9,429 nucleotides of DNA from JACRJW01 sp964359095 (GTDB lineage Bacteria > Patescibacteriota > Patescibacteriia > UBA9934 > GWF2-40-263), in contig CAYHRJ010000041.1 of NCBI GenBank assembly GCA_964359095.1, positions 1-9,429 of the forward strand, read 5' to 3'. Below the pieces are notes generated by a model that was not told where the DNA came from, did no database searches, and saw nothing but the letters and a program-made list of their open reading frames with translations. Below, in pieces: positions 5,207 through 9,429 of the stretch. The number at the start of each line of letters is the position of its first letter. Positions within the stretch are counted from its first letter, which is position 1. A program made the translations under genes and the position numbers.

Positions 5207-7810
5207 ATGTCAAAGCTCGGTGTACAACTTGGTGATACAACCTATGTCTGGGCGGCGGTCATGGACGAGGCTCGTTTGACAGAGCGTGCGGCTCACGCCA
5301 AAGTCACGCGGTTTTTGTGGATCATGAGCATCGTGAAGACAGCAGTGCTCGCTCTGTTGGCTGTCTTGTTTTTGATGTTCTCGGATGCACAGAATCTTCT
5401 CACAACCGCATTTTGGTTTGATCCTTCCTGGTCGAGTGTTTTTGTGTACGGGACGATGTTGGCGATTTTATTTTTGTGGTATCACAAGCGGGTGACGACG
5501 CATCGTGATGTGACGATGCCAGTGGGAGAGGATGTAGGGAAGGTGGAAGAGATGGATGAGGTGGACAAGATAGTCAATGTGGAAACACTTCTGTCGCCTG
5601 ACGCGACCAAGGCTGTCGAAGATGCGTTTGAACTGGCGACGAAATTTGGTCATGCACAGGTTGAACCATTGCACGTGTTTGTGGCTTGCCTTGAGGACGT
5701 GAATGTCTCCGTCGTTTTCAGTCGTCTCGGTCTCACACTTGAATCTGTTCAAGAACCTGTCGGTCGTCGTCTCTCAACACGTCCATTGGAAAAGCTTGCG
5801 CAGTTTTCACAAAGCGCACAGCGTGTGATTCTCGATGCGTTTCGTCAGGCTTTTTTAGAGAAACGTGAGAGCGTGAGCGCACTGGAATTATTTGCCGCGA
5901 GTTATCAAGCTGAACCATTTTTACAAGAACTCCTACTGGACAACCACGTTGATGAGAATCAATTTTGGAATATGATCGCCTGGTTGCGCATCCACGAAAA
6001 AATGCAGGAGCGCTATACACGCTTCAAAAAGGCCGCGCTGTACAAACCGACAGGAGCCATGAACAGGTCAATGACCTCTGTGGCCACACCAATGCTCGAT
6101 GCGATCTCAGAAGATCTCACGACCGCGGCCGTGAATGGACGTCTTCCGATGTTGATTGATCGTGAGAGCGAGATCGAGGAGTTATTCCGTGTGATCGAAG
6201 GTGGACGACAGAGCGTAATTTTGGTTGGATCAGAGGGAGTGGGCAAAACGGCGATACTCGCTGGCGTTGCCGAACTTATGGTAGAAGAGCGCGTGCCTAA
6301 GATTCTGCAAGATAAACGTCTCGTGCGCATTTCGATTCCGCATCTTGTCTCAGGTGTTGGTCCATCTGAGGCACAAGAGCGTTTGCTCATGGTTCTCTCA
6401 GAAGTTGCGAAGTCGAGAAATATTATCTTGGCCATCACCGACGTGGATCAACTGGTCTCCGATAGCGGTGGAAATGACCTGGCTTCAACGCTTGTTGATT
6501 TTCTTGCGCGCAGTGGAACATTCGCGATTGCGACAACAACGCCTCAGGCGTACAGCGCGGTTGTTGAACGGTCAGTGCTGGGGCGTGAATTTCAGAAGGT
6601 CGACGTGTTGGAACCAGATCACACGGCCGCCATCCACATGCTTGAGTCAAAAATTGGTGGAATCGAATATGAGCACAACGTCGTGTTTAGTTATGAGGCC
6701 GTTGAAAAAGCCGTGATGCTCACCGATCGCTACATGCACGAGACGTACCTCCCAAAGAAAGCGATCGAGATCGCGCGCGAGGCGGCTTTGTATGTGTTCA
6801 AAACAAAGGGCAAGGATGCACTGGTAACGGCGGAGGATGTGAGCACCATTGTGGCAGGAAAAACCGGGATTCCGACTACATCTGTCGCATCAGATGAGAC
6901 AGAAAAGCTCTTGACGCTTGAGAGTCGAATGCACGGGCGTGTGATCGGACAAGATGAAGCCGTGAGTGCTGTGTCTGCGGCTCTACGGCGAGCGCGAACG
7001 GAATTGCGTTCCCAGGCTCGACCCATCGCCACGTTTTTGTTTCTGGGTCCAACCGGTGTTGGAAAAACAGAACTTGCAAAGACCGTGGCAGAAACCTATT
7101 TTGGTTCTGAGGACATGATGATTCGTCTCGACATGTCTGAGTATCAGGATAGCTCCAGCATCCATCGAATGATCGGTGTTCCAGGATCAGGACAAGGAGG
7201 GTTGCTCACTGAGGCAGTGCGCAAGAATCCATTTTCGATCGTGCTCTTGGATGAACTCGAAAAAGCCAGTCCCGATATCCTGAACATTTTTCTCCAAGTG
7301 TTTGATGATGGCCGTCTCACAGATGCTACTGGTCGTACAATTGATTTTACCAACAGCATTATCATTGCCACATCAAACGCTGGCACGCAGTACATCCAAG
7401 ACGCGTTCAGTCAGGGAGAAGATAGTTCGACCGTGAAGACACATCTGCTCGAGGAAGAATTGCGTGGTATTTATCGACCCGAGTTTCTGAATCGCTTCGA
7501 TGGTGTGATCGTGTTCAAGCCGCTTGTGGAGGCAGATGTGCTTTCTATTACAGAATTATTTATGGCTCAAGTCGCCAAGCGGCTCGAACCAAAAGGTATT
7601 GGATTTCGCGCTGAACCAGAAGCGATCGCTCTGCTCGCACAAAAAGGATTTGATCCAAAGTTTGGTGCGCGACCACTGCGCCGTCTAGTTCAAGAGGAGG
7701 TCGATAATGCGATTGCGACTGCATTGCTTGAAGGCAAAGTAAAACGTCGCGATACGATTGTACTTGAACCTGGAGGAGGTATTCGTATTGAAGAAGCTCC
7801 CGCATTATGA
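5207..7810 (+). CDS. Membrane-anchored Clp/Hsp100 AAA+ ATPase (ClpC-like), degenerate first ring
   Basis: Double-AAA+ protein-remodelling ATPase of 867 residues. Two membrane segments (about 36-58 and 76-92) precede an acidic linker (107-120), a Clp_N-like double repeat (about 128-260), AAA1 and AAA2. AAA1: Walker A GSEGVGKT at 341-348; the Walker B position reads AITDVDQL where ClpB/ClpC have FIDELHTM, so the key Asp-Glu pair is TD; the KYRGEFEERL pore-loop region is replaced by VGPSEAQERL. AAA2 looks active: GPTGVGKT at 614-621, VLLDELEKA at 679-687, sensor 1 TSNAG at 722-726, Arg finger in FLNRFD at 760-765 and sensor 2 GARPLRR at 820-826. The AAA2 pore loop GYVGYEEGG is shortened to VPGSGQGG, without Tyr. 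The ClpC middle domain is absent (helix 516-532 leads straight to 540-556), and no [LIV]GF ClpP-docking loop is seen. Both sequences outside the membrane are expected in the cytoplasm. Its stop overlaps the next start (ATGA). Confidence 0.92.
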   Translation: MSKLGVQLGDTTYVWAAVMDEARLTERAAHAKVTRFLWIMSIVKTAVLALLAVLFLMFSDAQNLLTTAFWFDPSWSSVFVYGTMLAILFLWYHKRVTTHRDVTMPVGEDVGKVEEMDEVDKIVNVETLLSPDATKAVEDAFELATKFGHAQVEPLHVFVACLEDVNVSVVFSRLGLTLESVQEPVGRRLSTRPLEKLAQFSQSAQRVILDAFRQAFLEKRESVSALELFAASYQAEPFLQELLLDNHVDENQFWNMIAWLRIHEKMQERYTRFKKAALYKPTGAMNRSMTSVATPMLDAISEDLTTAAVNGRLPMLIDRESEIEELFRVIEGGRQSVILVGSEGVGKTAILAGVAELMVEERVPKILQDKRLVRISIPHLVSGVGPSEAQERLLMVLSEVAKSRNIILAITDVDQLVSDSGGNDLASTLVDFLARSGTFAIATTTPQAYSAVVERSVLGREFQKVDVLEPDHTAAIHMLESKIGGIEYEHNVVFSYEAVEKAVMLTDRYMHETYLPKKAIEIAREAALYVFKTKGKDALVTAEDVSTIVAGKTGIPTTSVASDETEKLLTLESRMHGRVIGQDEAVSAVSAALRRARTELRSQARPIATFLFLGPTGVGKTELAKTVAETYFGSEDMMIRLDMSEYQDSSSIHRMIGVPGSGQGGLLTEAVRKNPFSIVLLDELEKASPDILNIFLQVFDDGRLTDATGRTIDFTNSIIIATSNAGTQYIQDAFSQGEDSSTVKTHLLEEELRGIYRPEFLNRFDGVIVFKPLVEADVLSITELFMAQVAKRLEPKGIGFRAEPEAIALLAQKGFDPKFGARPLRRLVQEEVDNAIATALLEGKVKRRDTIVLEPGGGIRIEEAPAL

Positions 7811-8880
7811 TTCTACTCATCTCATGGGGGTTGCTCGCGTTTTTCCTCTCATTCCTCCTGACCCTGCTTGTGCGACGTCTTGCACTTACCGCTGGAATCG
7901 TGGACAAGCCAACAGTTCCTAGAAAAATTCACTCGCGACCAGTGGCGCGGCTTGGAGGGCTCGCTATTTATATCTCGGTGAGTGCAGTCGTGATCGGGAT
8001 CCTTGTGACCAGCAACGCTCTCACGTCTGGCGAGATTACGTCCTGGCATTATATCGGAGTGTTAATCGGTGGGTTGATTTTAATGATCGGCGGATACCTT
8101 GACGACCGGTATGACCTTCCAGCGCACACGACGATCTTCGCGCCAATTCTTGCTGCGCTCGTCGCCATTGGATTTGGCATCGAAGTCGATAAACTCACTA
8201 ATCCGTTTTCCGCCATAGGCGGATACGCCTTCGGCGGAGGTGGCTTCATCTACCTAACGTCCCTCCAATCGGACTTCCTCGTATTCGTCTGGCTCATGCT
8301 CGTCATGTATACAACAAAATTTTTGGATGGACTGGATGGCCTCGCCACTTCCGTCACGAGTGTGGGAGCAATTATGATCCTGCTGCTCTCACTTACAGCC
8401 GCGTATTTTCAGCCAGACGTCGCCCTGTTATCCGCCGTGACCATCGGTGCCTATCTCGGCTTCTTGTTTTGGAACGTCCACCCGGCGTCGATTTTTTTGG
8501 GAGAGGGAGGAAGTACGTTTGTCGGGTTCATGTTGGGAACCCTCGCCGTGATCTCTGGCGGAAAAGTCGCGACAGCATTGCTCGTACTTGGCATTCCACT
8601 CATGGATGTTGTCTGGGTGATTTCAAGACGGTGGCGCGAAGGAGGAATTGCACGCGTATTCATCGGTGACAAAAAGCATCTTCATCATCGTCTTCTCGCG
8701 CTTGGTTGGGGACAAACCAGGATCGTGATTCTCTACGTTGCGGTCGCCGCTGCTTTTGGAGTCAGCGCGCTGTTCCTTCAGAGTCGCGAGAAGCTCGTTG
8801 CGCTTATTATCCTCTCGCTTTTGATGATTCTCACGGCTTTATTTTTTGTCCAAAAAGAACGTCATGCACATTCATCGTAA
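7807..8880 (+). CDS. WecA/MraY-family polyprenyl-phosphate glycosyl-1-phosphate transferase
   Basis: Polytopic membrane enzyme of 357 residues predicted to move a HexNAc-1-phosphate from a UDP-sugar to undecaprenyl phosphate, the first step of a surface glycan. WecA/TagO-type features: DKPTVPRKIHSRPVARLGG at 33-51, the metal-binding GGYLDDR at 95-101 (Asp99, Asp100), LDGLDGLA at 173-180, NVHPASIFLGEGGS at 223-236 and KHLHHRL at 290-296. The HLHH motif favours WecA/TagO over MraY. Two differences: Lys171 replaces the usual Asn before the LDGLDGLA motif, and the usual GD of the loop is GE (Glu233). About ten hydrophobic segments are present. Residues 135-144 are encoded by a palindromic 30-base insert; without them the sequence would read NPFGG, close to the usual family sequence. 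It overlaps the clp stop by 4 bases and the DUF192 start by 17. The sugar used is unknown. Confidence 0.92.
   Translation: MILLISWGLLAFFLSFLLTLLVRRLALTAGIVDKPTVPRKIHSRPVARLGGLAIYISVSAVVIGILVTSNALTSGEITSWHYIGVLIGGLILMIGGYLDDRYDLPAHTTIFAPILAALVAIGFGIEVDKLTNPFSAIGGYAFGGGGFIYLTSLQSDFLVFVWLMLVMYTTKFLDGLDGLATSVTSVGAIMILLLSLTAAYFQPDVALLSAVTIGAYLGFLFWNVHPASIFLGEGGSTFVGFMLGTLAVISGGKVATALLVLGIPLMDVVWVISRRWREGGIARVFIGDKKHLHHRLLALGWGQTRIVILYVAVAAAFGVSALFLQSREKLVALIILSLLMILTALFFVQKERHAHSS
8209..8238. repeat. Palindromic repeat in frame within the WecA-like gene
   Basis: TCCGCCATAGGCGGA (8209-8223) is a perfect 6-bp-arm palindrome. CGCCTTCGGCG (8226-8236) is a second. TCCGCC at 8209 can also pair with GGCGGA at 8233-8238. 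The 30 bases are exactly ten codons in phase (residues 135-144). The element shares its first ten bases and last six with the reverse complement of the 9395-9420 repeat. Confidence 0.6.
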
Positions 8881-9328
8881 GTGGATCTGGCTCATGGTTA
8901 TACTGTGTCTGCTTGCACTGATGGCTATTTGGTTTCCTGCTGTGGGCGATGAGCGTTTCGTGCCCAGCGTAAAGTTTGTGAACGGAACAACAGTGATCGT
9001 CGAGCTCGCGGACACACACGCAGAACGTGTCCAGGGACTTTCTGGTCATGAGCCTCTTGCCGATGATGAGGGGATGTTGTTTCTCTTTGAGATGAAAGAG
9101 ATTCAGGGATTTTGGATGAAGGATATGTTGTTTCCGATCGACATCATCTGGATCGACGACGATACGGTTGTTGGGTTTCAACAGAACGCTCAGCCTGAGA
9201 ATCCTGCCAAGACGATTTATTATTCACCTGTACCTATGGATCGTGTGCTCGAGGTTCAAGCTGGATTTGTCGCGCAAAATGAAGTGAAGGTCGGCGACGT
9301 GCTTGACGTTCACCTTTCAGATAAGTAA
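8864..9328 (+). CDS. DUF192 protein, membrane-anchored or exported
   Basis: Member of the DUF192 family, a small beta-barrel fold of unknown biochemical role that is usually exported. It has 154 residues. A short basic N-terminus (HIHRK) and a hydrophobic stretch at 7-24 form a signal anchor or signal peptide; the domain itself (about 36-152) would face outward. Family motifs: ERVQGLSG at 54-61, EGMLFLF at 69-75, FWMKDMLFPIDIIWID at 83-98, YYSP at 119-122 and VLEVQAGF at 128-135. The frame could start at TTG 8846, but ATG 8864 gives a better signal region. It overlaps the WecA-like gene by 17 bases, so the two are co-transcribed. Function cannot be named; an envelope role is inferred from export and from the neighbouring glycan-initiating enzyme. 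Confidence 0.93.
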   Translation: MHIHRKWIWLMVILCLLALMAIWFPAVGDERFVPSVKFVNGTTVIVELADTHAERVQGLSGHEPLADDEGMLFLFEMKEIQGFWMKDMLFPIDIIWIDDDTVVGFQQNAQPENPAKTIYYSPVPMDRVLEVQAGFVAQNEVKVGDVLDVHLSDK

Positions 9329-9329
9329 G

Positions 9330-9429
9330 ATGCCGCTCGTATTCTTAACGCTCGCTGGCACACTGATCGTCGATCCCAGGCTCCCGCCGTCGCTTCCGCC
9401 GTCGCCAAGGCTATGGCGGACAAGAAAGC
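9330..9429 (+). CDS. Possible start of a further gene, cut off by the window end
   Basis: An ATG one base after the DUF192 stop opens a frame of 33 codons to the window edge. It begins with the hydrophobic stretch MPLVFLTLAGTLIVD. The rest is dictated by the palindromic repeat at 9395-9420. The tight spacing matches the other genes of this operon, but no ribosome binding site or family is recognisable. The stretch may instead be a repeat-filled intergenic region. Confidence 0.25.
   Translation, partial: MPLVFLTLAGTLIVDPRLPPSLPPSPRLWRTRK
9384..9420. repeat. Short direct repeat and imperfect palindrome at the window end
   Basis: The 10-mer CCGCCGTCGC occurs at 9384-9393 and again at 9396-9405. 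TCCGCC (9395-9400) pairs with GGCGGA (9415-9420) around an inner GCC-AA-GGC. The palindrome is related to the repeat inside the WecA-like gene at 8209-8238. Confidence 0.6.

Noticed and set aside
7591..7608. GIGF in the Clp ATPase as a ClpP-docking loop
   Set aside because: It lies in the C-terminal D2 small domain, where ClpC has ordinary sequence before the GARPLRR sensor. The docking loop belongs between sensor 1 and the Arg finger, where no such tripeptide is seen.

Overview
The window carries only plus-strand genes, packed with gaps of a few bases or short overlaps. The likely source is a member of the Candidate Phyla Radiation (Patescibacteria). This is inferred from gene content and protein style: a membrane-anchored Clp/Hsp100 ATPase of unusual design, a WecA-like transferase with a GEGGS motif, small NYN and DUF192 proteins, and many short palindromic repeats. 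The exact lineage cannot be read from the sequence. The standard code fits: TGA ends the queuosine-salvage, Tgt and Clp genes and is absent inside them.

Layout. (1) Bases 1-3444 form a tight cluster: a XerC/IntI-like tyrosine recombinase, DnaJ, a DUF2419 queuosine-salvage hydrolase (Qng1 family), and an NYN-domain protein cut short by an in-frame TGA. (2) Bases 3445-3552 hold an imperfect hairpin and a near-consensus promoter that points left. (3) Bases 3553-4725 encode tRNA-guanine transglycosylase. It contains a heptanucleotide tandem repeat and a 66-base REP/BIME-like double palindrome, both translated in frame. (4) Bases 4734-4810 are a dispersed-repeat element with a T6 tail that probably terminates tgt. 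(5) Bases 4828-9328 form a second operon: a small membrane protein, the membrane-anchored Clp ATPase, a WecA/MraY-type glycosyl-phosphotransferase and an exported DUF192 protein. A further reading frame may start at 9330 and run off the end.

Working together. The Qng1-like hydrolase and Tgt make a plausible minimal queuine-salvage pathway. The hydrolase would free queuine from queuosine 5'-monophosphate taken from other cells, and Tgt would insert it into tRNA. Tgt has Val (motif FDDV) where preQ1-using bacterial enzymes usually have Cys, as eukaryotic queuine-using enzymes do. The second operon concerns the cell envelope: lipid-linked sugar initiation, an exported protein, and a two-TM Hsp100 that appears to lack pore-loop aromatics, a middle domain and a ClpP-docking loop.

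The most notable sequence-level feature is that several palindromic repeats sit inside conserved enzymes and are exactly codon-aligned. They resemble the protein-coding palindromic elements described in Rickettsia.
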